DNA of 64,000 nt from Mugil cephalus (lineage: Eukaryota; Chordata; Actinopteri; Mugiliformes; Mugilidae), in NCBI RefSeq assembly GCF_022458985.1, contig NC_061789.1, positions 11,686,175 to 11,750,174 on the forward strand. The letters run 5' to 3'. The notes below the pieces were generated by a model, which had not been told where the DNA came from, did not search any database, and saw only the letters and a program-made list of their open reading frames with translations. Shown here piece after piece: positions 11,737 through 24,000 of the stretch; within the stretch, counting starts at the first letter, position 1; each line of letters opens with the position of its first letter. The position numbers were made by a program, and so were the translations under genes.

Positions 11737-14700
11737 AAACGCTGCTGGATGACTTCATGTTGACACATCCCATCTTCCTGACGGCCGACAGGCTCCAGCA
11801 AGTCCTGCTGCAGCAGTATCCTTCAGCGTCTCAGCCCTAATTACTCACGAAACACGTGATCACAGGCTGCGTTTGGTGGCGCGCGTGGCTGCATAACGCG
11901 CGTGGCTGCATAACGCTCGTCCAGGTTTGTGCATGCGTTTTCACAGGCTGTGGCTGCGTTTAGTTTGGTGGAATTCTGGGTCCAGTTTGGGAAAGCTCAG
12001 GTTTAACTCGTAGGGTATCTGCTCTGTTGGTTTGTTCTGGTGGACCTGAGGGTTGAATTTCTGCCTGCAGACGAACTCTATCTGTCCATCCGTCTGTCTG
12101 TCTGTCTTCCTCTTTATTTCAGTTTTTCTTTCTGGGAAAAGGAAGGAAGCTCCCTCCCAGATTAAAAGTCAGGACCTCGTGAGCAGATTTCCCTGAAATG
12201 TCTGTGATATCACAGAGTTATTGTTGTTTTAGCGCCACACTCAGGAGAAGCTTTACATTTTAGCTGCGCTCTAAGAAATAATCAGGTTGTTGTTTTTATG
12301 TCCCGACGCCAGAGATTTTGTGTTATCGCTTTGCTGTCTGTTGGGTTTTTGACCCTTGAGGATTCTTTGGAAATCCTTTCCTAGATCCACTATCTGCTGG
12401 ATAAGAAGCCTCTTAGTCTTAGTTCCTAAAACTGTGATTTGAACTTCTAAGAACTCATTTGAACGTTATCCAGGAGGAACCTTGAACCAACCCGAGGCAT
12501 CTCATTTTGTGTGGATTTCTAATTTCATTTGGCAGATATTTTATTTTATTTTAAGGTAGCCCCCCAGAAAAAAAAACTGCAGATCATATCAGGTGAAAAA
12601 CAGGAACCGGTAAAATAAAGTTCAGAGCAGTTTGTAGTCTGGTGGTAAGAGTAATGTAAATAAATCAGTTTTCTTTTGGCTGCAGGGAGATAATTAGAGA
12701 TAATACTCACCCAGAGGCAGGGAGAGAGAGAGAGCAGAGGGAGGGTTGTGGGAGTAGGAAGAAGAAGAAGAAGAAGAGTGGGAGGGACAGATGGACAGAA
12801 ATCCTCATCTTCCTCTGCTGCTTTCTGAAATTGTTTGGTCCATGAGACGTTCAGGGACTCGTTCAGTCTGGCAGGAACCGAGTCAAATCTTTGTGGATAA
12901 ACTTCAGTAGAGACAGCAGAGAAAAAAGCCACTCAATATTTAGACAACACAATATTTAGAAGCCGTCTAGGATTCTTCGTGTTCGTTTTTTTTTTTTTTT
13001 TTCTTCGTGTGAAGAAGAGGAAGATGGAACAATGAGCTAAATAACCGTCGTATTCCTTCAGTTATAAATTTTATATCTCTTGTTTGTATCCACTGTGCAT
13101 TGTAGGAAGTGTTTCAAATCTCAGAACATGACTTCCCCATAGAGAGGACAGACAAATAAAACTCACAGAGGAAGAAAAGCTCAAAAACAATCTGTGGTTG
13201 TGCGTGTGTGCAGTGATATGTGGGTCATCATGGCGGCGTCTTAGAGCTGCTGCTCTGTGATGCTGAAACTGCTGATTATTCTCCCTCCTGGTTTCACTAC
13301 AGACACTAGTCACCGCGCTGCTTTCTTTTTGCTGGTTTGCTTGTTTGTCGGTCGGTCGCCACACTGCAGCGAGTTGACTGTAAACGCGGTCAGAGTGAGT
13401 CCAGAGTGAGTCCAGACGTCCTGGTCAACAGAAACACGTTTCCTCCTTAACTCGAGTCTTTCCCAGATTCACTCTCGAGGGAGACGGGGGAGGCAGGGAG
13501 GTGGAAAGGAGAGACGGAGGGGAGACGGAGGGAGAGCCGAAGGGAGAGATGGACGGCGCGGAGAGGAAGCAGGCCGTGCTGAACGTGGCGTTCCGATACC
13601 TGGACACCTACAGAGAGCTGCTGCAGGAGGAGGGAGAGCGCAGCAACAGCTTCCCCAAGGTTACACAACACGCATCGCACACCACAAACACAAACGCACC
13701 TTACACCGCTTGCCCTTTGTCCCAGAGTCATAAAGAAACCGAAACTGTCGGGCCATCACAGGCGGCAGACGGTGATAATGATCTATATAACCTGCTTCAG
13801 TCTGATGAGCCACAAAGTGAAAGAAAAAGCTTAACTGACACTTAATGACACCTGATGACATCACTGCAGCGTCATGGCCGCCTGGTGGTACAGAGAAGCT
13901 AGAGGACAGGAGAACTGTGGATTAAAGGGATAAGCTTTAAGGCTTCGAGGCTTTTTTTTTTTTTGGTCGTTCCGAAGCATGTCTCACATGTGGGTATTAA
14001 TGAATAAAATATATGTGTGACTGTACAGGTATTACACATAGAGCTACACAAAAGTCTGTGTTAGGACTGTGAGTTCGCCGCCATCTTGACTGAAACTTTG
14101 TTAAAATTAATATTTTACCTGTCAAATACCTTTTTAAACTTTAATATATATTATTTTTAGCGTCCTATTTTTCTTGTATTGTACGTAGTCATGTTTCTAA
14201 GTTCGCAGCCACTGCAACAAACACAAAACTTCAATGAATGCATATATTTTCATTTTGGTTATTTTTCAACTTTTTTATTAATTTATTTATTTTTAAATCT
14301 GATGTTTAGGGTGAATTAGCAGCTAACAGATTTTAAAAAATTATAGCAAAGAAATTAAACACAGTTAAAATGTTTTTTTCGTTTCCTGGTAGTTAGCTTA
14401 GCATCAACATTAAGACGGATGATTAACTGCAAAGATGGACTTTAGTCTCATCACAATCAGAGAACAGAAACTTTCTGTTTTAAACTGAACTACTGTCATT
14501 TGTGACGTATGCAGGTCTACAAACCAGAGACATTAAGCATTATTTAAAAGTGGCTAGCTCGTATGCTAACCTTGTAAATTAGCTTCTCTTCGATACCAAA
14601 GCCAGAAACAAACAGCTTCATTTTGATAAGAGAGCAGAGACCTCAAGTAACACTGATATAAATCACCTGAAGTTAAAAAACTAAGATACTAGACTATTGT

Positions 14701-17700
14701 AGCTGTTGTTTTGATACAGATGCTGCTAATATAAAAAGTCATGTTGATGTCTTGAATTTGTAGAAAATGTCAAAAGGTCTTGATTTAACATGGAGTTATT
14801 ATTGTAGCTCGTGGAATGTTAATATTGGATTTTATCTGAATACCTTATCACCATGTTGGTGATAAAATTCCTCATGAACGTGGACTCACACCTTTTTATG
14901 ATTCATCCAGGCACGGCACAGCTCACCAGCAGATGCTCGTGTGTGAGAACATGCGTGACCTGTATTTAAATGGCGTGTATTGGTTAACTGCTTGGCCCTT
15001 TTTCGTGCAGGAGCTGTACATGTGTGCGGTTCAGGAGTTGACTCGGTATCCGGAGCTGGTGGAGGACGTCATCAAACTGCAAAGATGGACGGAGATCTTA
15101 CACTGCCCGTAAGACACAACAGTAGACGATAGTTCACAACCAACCCATACACACTCACACTGCACACCCTGAATGTTTTTCATCGTGCCAACCTCTTTGT
15201 ATGCAACGATTTTAATTGGCTTGAATTGATTGATGTTGATTTGACTCTGAGTCTGTTGGGTTAGCAACAAAACCTCAAGCCCCGTTCAAGAAAGGACTTG
15301 TAAAAGTGTCGAAACCTGATAATGATGATGATGAGAAATTATAGTTTAATGAGTTAAAACAAAAAAGCAGCATGAGAGAGAAAGAGAAACACGGAGGTGG
15401 AAGTAACCCCTTAAAAGAGGAAAGCAGCCAGTTCATGTCCTGACTTTGTGCGTCTGTGTTTGTGTTGTAGCTCTGATGAAGAGAAGGAGAGCAGGAAGAA
15501 GCAAGTTCGTCCTCTGTTCAGACACTTCAGACGCATCGACGCCTGTCTGCAGCCTAGAGAGGCCTTCAGAGGCTCCGACGAGAGTACGACACCATTAGAT
15601 ACCTGCACGCAGAAATACACACCTACCTAAATATTAGAGCTGCACGACTCTGTGTAATCTGTAAACACACACTCATCTGAAATGCAAACACACCTGTACC
15701 ATAGTCGGGGAATACAAATCACAAAGTGGCACACCCAAAACACATGCAGCTTTCATCTTTTCAGTTTCTAGTGGTGTTAGCCTAGCTTAGCGCAAAGCCA
15801 ATCAACAGAAGGACCCTGCTAGCTTTGCTTCGTAGCATCTACGACTCCATTTCATCTTCATATTTTAGCTTTTTTACTAATACGTTAGTCACCAATCCAG
15901 CCTGTAGTCTGCTGTGTTTATTTGAGTTGAACCAGAGAGCTAGCTGATGGGATGCAGGTAGGAAGTGTTGGATGCAAAATATTTCTATCATTTCTATATT
16001 ATAATTTTCTATAATTGTAATTATAGGGGACTTAGGAGCTACTTTTAAGTTTACAGGGCCAGCTATTGATAGTTAACTCTATGCTAAGCAGACCAAGAAG
16101 CTAACTTTACTTTACCCTGTGGTAATGCTAGAATGCATAGAAGCTAAATTTGAAAATAATAATATGACCTGGAAGCCAACTCTGAGCTATTAGGATCAAG
16201 CACACCAAGTTAACTGCTTGTCAATGTGAACTCAGATTAAAATTCCTTTTAGTTTGTTAGCTACATTGTTTGCCAGTATTATTAGTGTATAATGATTTTT
16301 TTTGGATGCAAAGTAATAGTCAGTACATTTTAACAGACATATTTCCAGCATTTGTTGACTAAAGAACTAGAAGGATGTCAATAAACAGTAGTATTAACTT
16401 GGAATTAGGCTAAAGTTAGCTTAAAGGCCCCTTAAAGTCATCTTATACCTCTTAAACCTCTGTAGCTCTTGAGTCAGTAAATCCCACCTGACAGTATGGA
16501 CAGGTGATTAGCATTCACCATAAATAACAACCAGATTTAGTAGTTTCTTTAAAGTGCAGTACCACCAATGTTCACCAGATGGTGCCAGAATACCCCACTC
16601 ATCCACACATAGTTGTTTTTAAGATTTCATAAGCGAACAGAATCTTTTGTACAGAACCTTTTGACAGTTCTTTTTAGGGTGAAGACATTAAAATGTTTGT
16701 GTGTGTGTTTGTGTTTCCAGTCTTCTGCAGGGTCTACACCCCGGATCATTCCTACGTCACTATCAGGAGTCGTCTGTCCTGTCGGGTCGGAGAGATTCTG
16801 GCTCTGGTTAGAGAGAAACTGCAGTACAGTGAGGACCAACCAGTTCTCCCTGGAAACCTCATACTGGTGGCCGTCACATCAGCCGGAGGTCAGGAGGCCC
16901 TCACAGTCACATTGAAAAAATAGTTTTGTCCCATTTAAAGTATTTGAAATGAGATAAATGGATGTGTGTTGTGTGTTCAGAAAAAGCAGTCTTTCGTCCC
17001 AGTGATGAGGCTGTGTTTACCACTCTGGGAGTCAACACTCACCTGTTCGCTTGTGAGCCCTCCGAGCTTGAATCCTTGGTGAGGAACTTTTTGACTGGTT
17101 GTCTGTTGCAGATTAGATTCATGGTGAAAGCATTTGTTTCAACTCTAGTGTGAAATGTCGAACTTTAGAAATACGTTTATTACAGGTGAGGTCATCATGT
17201 GGACAGTAAAAAATATTTTGAATGCTAAATAATTAAATTAAAAGCATTTAGTGTCAGATAATACATTATTATAAACACAACAAAATGGAAAGACTGCAGT
17301 TCCCTTATTATAAACAAGTGCTTGCATTGTTGTGTTGCCCCCTGTAGATTTGGAGGTTGTGTGACTTCTACATGTAATTTCCTTTTATGCTCCCCCAGCT
17401 TCCTCTTCCGGAGGAGATCCACTGGACCCCAGGTGACAGTAAACTACACGACATGTCAGCAGAGGAGGTAGCCAATCAGCTGGTGGTGTTCGACTGGGAG
17501 CTCTTCAGCTGTGTCCACGAGGTCGGTGAAGCTGTGTTGTATAGACTTTGGTCGGGCAGAGAGTAAACAACACAGTCATTCATTTTATTTCAACTAATTA
17601 CTTCGGATTTGATGGTGTTTGATGAGCAGCTGAGTCAGAGTTTACAGCTGTGTTTGTCGTTGTGGTTGTGTGCAGGTGGAGTTTGTGTGTTACGTGTTTC

Positions 17701-19470
17701 ATGGAGAGCAGTCCCGCTGGCGCCCCCTTAACCTGGAGCTGGTACTGCAGCGCTGCAGCGAAGTGCAGCACTGGGTCGCCACGGAGATCCTGCAGTGCCA
17801 GTCGCTGCCGAAGAGGATCCAGCTGCTCCGCAAGTTTATCAAGATCGCAGCACTGTGAGTCCAAACACATCTAAATCGGATCATATCTCAAATTTAAAGA
17901 AATTAGAAGACACAGGAGAGGAGAGTGTGGTAGTGACACTCATCAGTCGATGTATATTATATTTTCCAGCAGGGATGTTTTGGAGCTTGTTCAGCTTTAA
18001 ATAATATATATTGTCAGGCAAATCAAGACTTTGAAGCCTTTATGTATTAGTGTGCGTGTATTTAAGAATTAAAATCATCATTAAAGGTACGAACAGAAAT
18101 TATTATATTTATACATAATAATATAAGACCAAGAATATGTGATTACTTAGTCAAATTAGCTTGTGCTTAATACAGACTCACTGTACTAAAAATACTATAT
18201 TTCTATTAATTACAAAACAAGACACGTCTAATTCCACAGATTTGTAACTTGTTAATAATTCTGAGAGAAGAATTTTTTGTTTACATGGAAACAAACTATC
18301 GATGTCGGGGTCAGTATAGCACAGAGGAGTTAAATAGACAGATGAGATCATAATGGTTGTTAATTAAACCTGAAAGTAATAATGCAGCCTGAGAGAAAGA
18401 AGGAAGTTCTTTTCTCTGAATGAAATTGTAAAAGTCACCTTTAAAGTCTTTCCTGTGACGGAGACGTTTAACTCTGTGTTTCAGCTGTAAGCAGCAGCAG
18501 GACCTGCTGTCGTTCCTCGCTGTGGTTCTGGGTCTGGATAACCCGGCCGTCAACAGACTGCGACTCACCTGGGAGGTACGACATGTTGAAATCAAACAGA
18601 ATAAAAACTGTCCGCGCTGAAACGTTCGTCCTGAGTGAGGCTGCATTTGTTTTACTTTGGTACCGAGCTGCAGGCAACAAATACTAAACAGTGCTTAACA
18701 TTATATACGATTATAGCAGCACCAGGAATAGAAATTGTTGGAAATACTAACAATATATATGCTTCTCTTTTTGTTTTTGTTGTTCTCATTAGTAACCATG
18801 TCAGCCTTAGACCTAGTGCTCTCAGATTATTTCAATAATGAATTAAATGATATGTGTTCAGGGTCTGCCGGGGAAATTCAGGAAGCAGTTCCAGCAGTTT
18901 GAAGGGGTTGCGGTGAGTAAAACTCGCTTTTAAATTTATTTTCAAACCATAGCAGTCAGGTTTGTAACAATGAAGGCGTTCTCGTCTCATAGGACCCATC
19001 CAGGAACCACAAATCCTACAGGGATCTGATCACAAGCCTGAGACCTCCATTGATCCCCTTCACACCTCTGCTGCTCAAAGGTGAGGCTCACCTGAGCATG
19101 TTTAGTTTAGCTATGTCTACCATCGTTTTAGCTATACATACAGTACCATGATATTCTTGGGAAATGGAAGCAACACTAAACCTAAAAATGTGTCTTTGAT
19201 GTCTGTGTGTTCAGAATTTTAAGGCTGAGTTTAGTTCCTGAATAAATTAGTTAGCGAAAAGTTAGCCTACAGGCTAGTTGCCGTGTTTTTCTGCTTGAAG
19301 AAGAAGGCGTCATTATTGCTGGATCGCTTCATCATTGGATCGTTTAAAAATCCTCTGAGACTCTTGAGAACCTCCAGCTGTGGAGCAGATGTGAGGCTGC
19401 TGCAGAAATGTTAGCTCCACCCTGCTAATTAGCACTTCTGGCTAATCAGCTCCATGATAATGTTAACCTG

Positions 19471-19501
<31 letters not shown>

Positions 19502-20437
19502 CTCTTCAAAGACCCTCCTCTTAATCACTGGTGTTGATTTCTTCTTCGCTTCTTTTATCTCGTCTTCAGCTGCACTCATTAAACCCAGAAGGCTCGTTCT
19601 TCCTTCTCTGTGAGGTCCTGAACCCGGTTTTACCCCGATCCTATAACTGGTATTCACAAATAAAGGCACAGACGCAGCATGAGAGATGTATATAATATAA
19701 TAACGAGTAAAAGTAGAGGAAAGATGTGAGAGCTCTGTCTCCATAGTAACACAGCCAGAGAAAGGAGGATGGATGGATGGATGGATGGATGGATGGATGG
19801 ATGGATGGATGGATGGATGGATGGAAGTGAAACCGAAGGCCAAAAAGATGTTTTCATAATGTTTCCTGTGGCGCCCCCTGGTGGTGGTCTCCGTTTCAGA
19901 GGGAATTGTAGTTTTTACACCCGTCACATGTGTAGTTGCGACACATCATTGAACTTGTGTGTCGTGTCTCCCCGACAGACCTGACGTTTCTTCATGAGAG
20001 CTGCAAGACGTTTCACGGCGAACTCGTCAACTTTGAGAAGATGGTGAGTTCAAGTTCAGTTCGTGAACATCGTCTGAAAGCTTTACACGCACGCAAAACT
20101 GTTCCACACGTCTCCTGACCGTGTCGGTCCCTTCTTCTGTGTTTCCTCCTTGCAGCACAAAGTCGCCGAGATGGTGAGGATCATCAGACGATACAGGAGC
20201 AGTCAACTAGGTAACGCACGCGCAGAGCAGAGCCTGTTGTGGTTTTAGACCTGCTGTGACATTTGACCTCGTTCTGAATGAGCTTTTTTGTTTTCTTTCT
20301 GCTTTCTGGTAGCCATGGATACGGAGACGTCCCCCTCCCACCTGCAGACGAAGGCCTACGTCCGCCAGTTGCAGGTGATCGACAACCAAAACTTACTGTT
20401 CGACATGTCCTGCAAACTGGAGCCCAAAGACACATAG
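11737..20437 (+). CDS. rapgefl1: Rap guanine nucleotide exchange factor-like 1 (5' end missing)
   Basis: RasGEF-family protein, by homology an exchange factor or signalling protein for Rap-type small GTPases at membranes; the exchange activity of this member is not settled. Coding exons: 11737-11815, 13467-13659, 15011-15108, 15471-15583, 16721-16888, 16981-17078, 17399-17521, 17676-17854, 18485-18575, 18862-18912, 18993-19080, 19979-20043, 20156-20210, 20313-20437 (stop TAG). They join in one frame to 507 codons plus stop; human RAPGEFL1 is about 660 residues, so roughly 150 N-terminal residues are not seen. The order is a GEF N-terminal helical region, a Ras-association-like segment ([14 protein letters not shown] onward, exons 5-6) and the catalytic-type RasGEF domain ([37 protein letters not shown]). 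It ends [19 protein letters not shown], very close to the human C-terminus. The first intron is U12-type. No cyclic-nucleotide domain is seen, as expected for this member. Confidence 0.93.
11816..13466 (+). other. rapgefl1: U12-type (minor spliceosome) intron of rapgefl1
   Basis: The donor is GTATCCTTC at 11816-11824, a near-perfect U12 5' splice site (consensus RTATCCTTT). Near the 3' end TCCTTAACT at 13444-13452 matches the U12 branch-site consensus, and the AG is at 13465-13466, 16 bases after the likely branch A. Splicing here joins CA to A (Gln) in phase 2 and continues the open frame through the next exon into the conserved block [20 protein letters not shown]. No better GT donor is present before the frame stops. 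Confidence 0.88.
11881..11914. repeat. Perfect tandem duplication of a 17-bp unit
   Basis: gcgcgtggctgcataac occurs twice head to tail, with a partial third start (gctcg), inside the U12-type intron of rapgefl1. Confidence 0.9.
19471..19498. repeat. AC microsatellite
   Basis: Fourteen AC units in the rapgefl1 intron between the exons ending at 19080 and starting at 19979. Confidence 0.92.
19767..19824. repeat. (GGAT)n microsatellite
   Basis: About 14 uninterrupted copies of GGAT in the same rapgefl1 intron. It creates a spurious His-Pro-Ser-Ile repeat frame on the minus strand. Confidence 0.95.
19871..19884 (-). promoter_or_regulatory. Candidate CTCF site in a rapgefl1 intron
   Basis: GCGCCCCCTGGTGG on the plus strand is the exact reverse complement of CCACCAGGGGGCGC, the canonical CTCF core. 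It lies about 100 bases upstream of the exon beginning at 19979. Binding is inferred from the motif only. Confidence 0.6.
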
Positions 20438-21070
20438 AGGGATGGACGATAGGCGGGAGGAAGAAGAGGACCAGCGGACCTTCAAACCTCCTCTTCCTCC
20501 TGAAACAACAAGAGAAAAAAAACAACCATTTATTTTAGTTAAGGTTCAACAGACTGGACTCAAAACCTCAAAACCCAGACAGGTGACTTCTTTGTGATCC
20601 AACCTGTCTGAGGTTAAACCTAAATACTCCAAGTTATCTTTAAGGCCTAAATACTGACAAACTGTTGTCGTTTCTCTGCTGCTACAATCGCTGCGTTTGA
20701 CAAGGTCTGCAGTGCAGATCAGGATTTAAATAGAAAACAAGCGCAAATGGCGACTTACAACCTTCATCAGTCTTCGGGTTCCTAACACACAGCCAGAGTC
20801 AGAATACGTCACATTTTAATTTCTTTACAGCAGCTGAGGATGAGGCAGGAAATAGGAACTATTTAAAACTACTCCCAAGACAACAATAGTAATAATAGTA
20901 ATAATATTAATCACTCACTCCACTACGGGTTCAGAGGACATATAAAGGCAAACAATAAATACCTCATTATTAAAATAAATAAATGTATATGAATAACTAT
21001 CTTGCCGTAACTACCATTTAGAGCAAATACATGTTCTGTTAAATACCTACATTCGTTTATATATGTACAA

Positions 21071-21076
21071 AATAAA
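21071..21076 (+). terminator. rapgefl1: Candidate poly(A) signal of rapgefl1
   Basis: First AATAAA after the rapgefl1 stop codon (634 bases downstream), followed within about 60 bases by a tgtgtgtt element. Other candidates lie further downstream, so this may not be the only end. Confidence 0.45.
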
Positions 21077-24000
21077 ATTAAAGCTGAATTCATTTCTCTT
21101 ACTCCTCTGCATTTAAAGTCTAAACTGCTATTGCTGTGTGTTAGGAACCGCTGATAAGTCTGAAAACACTCGAAAGCAGCTCGGCGTCCGACCTCTGACT
21201 AGACAGAGCCCGTCGGACCTCCAGCCTCTTCTTCTGCTTCCTCACTTTCTGCACTTTTTCCTTTTTTTTCCCGCCTCCTGCGGCGGTCGGCCAATCAGAG
21301 TCCAGACAATCTCACACCTGTGCGACACCTGCGGACAGTGCAACCCTCCCTCCTGGTGACTTTCACTCAGCTTCCTTCAGGTTGAGCCGGCAGATATATC
21401 TGTGCCGGTTTAGTCCTCAGAGATCTCGTGAAGTCTTTGATTAAACGGCGCCGTCTGTACTGGAGACTCATCGATCATAATTCAGTCCATACATATCTCC
21501 AGCAGCAATCAATTACGTGATCAGAGAATTGGAAACATTTAATTTGCTTCCTTCACTGGTCACTATTGGTTTATGTCATTTTATGGACTGAACACTCAAT
21601 CAGTTTACACTAATGATAATAATAATAACAGCTGCTGCTCCGACTGTATTCATACAGTATTATTACAGCAGTGTTGTTCCTGCAGCGGCCTGCAGGGGGC
21701 AGGATTAGCTGAAAGGAAAAGCCTTTGACTGCCAGTGAAAACAATAAGCAGCTGAAGATGCACATGGAACTGGTTGGACAAACAGAACAACCTACCAGTG
21801 AACCCCCCCAGCAGCTGTCAGACTGACAGGATCGAACACTAACCTCTGAACGAGTTCCTGCAGACGAGGACACTTTTCATCTTTCGAAGACTTGAGGATG
21901 CAGAGGGGATTCTTTTCAGACAACCCACCACTTCCAGCTTTCGAATTCAAACCACCAGCTGGCTTGATAACCAGAGAGCTGCTGGACTGGTTTACAGAAA
22001 CGTCTCAGTGAGGAGGGAAAGAGCCATCCAGCTACTACAGTGAGGAGCTGAAAACATACGATGAGGACAGTAGCACTCGAGCTACAAACTGCTGCTACTC
22101 CCAGATGGTTTAAATCTCCGCAGCTGCGGAAACGAAATAAACGAATCAGTCAGGAGACTTGAAGCAGTTTTCCTGCTGGTGGATCCAGAATTTTAAAACT
22201 CTCAGACGAGTTTTCATCTATTTTTCCTTGGGAGAACACTTTTACATGAATTAAAGGACACAGACGACCTCATGGACCTGAACGTGTCTTTGACCTCTGA
22301 TCTGTTCGGCTTTCCTCTGAGGTTTAATGTGGGTGCGACGATGCATTCACTGACCGATCTACGAGGAGCTCTTAAGATGTTTTCATGGACACGGGATTGG
22401 ACAGTCTATATGCTGATGAGAGTAGAAGCTGGGTTTTCTACCAAACGATCTCTCAGTCTGAGGACGATTTTGTTTCCTGAACATTGAACGTCTCACGGTG
22501 TTTAAGGATCCAACCAGAGGGTCGGAAAACTCACGCTCACTTTAAAGGACCTGATGGCTCTTTTTTTTGTTTGTTTGTTTTGTTTTACCTGGTTTATTAA
22601 AAACTCTTATGTTGGAGTAAAAATAATGTATTAAAAATGCCTGTATGGTCCTTTTAAGTTTAAATTATTGATGATGATCAGAAGCCGATCACACTGATGA
22701 CATCACAGCCAGTCAGCTGTTTGTTGGATGACATCACGCGCGACCCAACCTTCTTTTCTCAGTTTGGATCTAACTGCTGTCACACCTGAAGGACCAATCA
22801 GCTTTAAGGAAGGGCCCGCCACCCCCAACACAGCTGCCCTCCTATTGGTCGGCTTGCGGGTCGAGGTCCGAGGCAATAACAGGAGGAAGAGAAGCTGATT
22901 GGTCGACTTCTCACGTCAACGAAGCACTTTTGCCAAACCTCAGGGCTCAGAGACACTGAGAGGTTTTGTTTACTATTTCTTCTTTCAGTATAGTTCAGTT
23001 CAGTTGTGTTTTGGATCGATTGGTTCTGTGTTTGTACAGCTGATCCGTCATATTTACTGTAACTATAGAAATCTACAGAGTTGTTGTTTTTTTAAAAATT
23101 TTTTTGCTATGACCTCCACCAGGTCTGAGGCCGGACCCTCAGTCTGAAGTCATTTTGTTCCCCTGGGGGCCACGTGGTGAAACTGGTTCTTCAGAAAAGC
23201 CTTTATGCATTAGATTAAATGAAAGATTCACTTTGAATAATTACATTATTTTAAAGATTTGCTTCTAATCATGAACCCTGCAGGCCTACATAGACAAAAA
23301 ACTGTTTCTGAATAATTAAAGGCCTGACAGAAAAGACAGAAAATAGGGCAAAATGACTCAAGACTGAGGTTTTGATTTGTTTTGTTTGGGGTTTTATTTT
23401 TTTTTTTTTGAGTGCACTGAAGAGTTTCACTCCAACATGTAAAATATATATTTTTTTCTGCTCCTTTTCAATCACTGGGAAAAAAAAAGACTTCTGTTTA
23501 CAAGATGTTGTCATGTCCCGAAAAATATACAGACATAAGCTATGTTTTTAAAGTGTAAGTTTCTGATAATAGTCAAAATATCTTGAGATAATGCTGAAGT
23601 TTTACAAAGCTCCATTCAGTTTTTTTGTTTGTTTTTGTGTGATTGGATCGAAGCTCTTCAGTCTGCGAAGAGTCTCAGAAAAGCTGTAAATGGTCTGAAA
23701 CATGTCATCTGGTCTCGGCTCTGGTGGCTCTGGTGAGACTTCATCTCCATCTGTACCATAACATCCTGTTTGTTAAAGCCCGGCCAGAAACAACGTGTCA
23801 CACACTTCAACATGTCCAACATGATCCAGCTCAGTTATCTGGATTCAGTCTTGTGACTCCTCACTAGACAAATTTACAATAATTTGTGTTTTTGAACAAC
23901 TTAAGAGTGAGTTTTTTTTTTTGTTGTTGTTTTTATTCTGGACGGGTCAGAACCTTCAAAACCTTCATCTTCTCCGTTTCGACAAAACCTTTGGAAGTAA

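Noticed and set aside
13501-13845. Separate gene or GTG start at 13501
   Set aside because: The frame is continuous with the exon that begins at 13467 after the U12-type intron. The part after 13659 is intron, shown by a consensus donor and by conserved sequence resuming at 15011.
19463-19927. Minus-strand frame with repeated His-Pro-Ser-Ile
   Set aside because: It is the translation of the (GGAT)n microsatellite and lies in a rapgefl1 intron.
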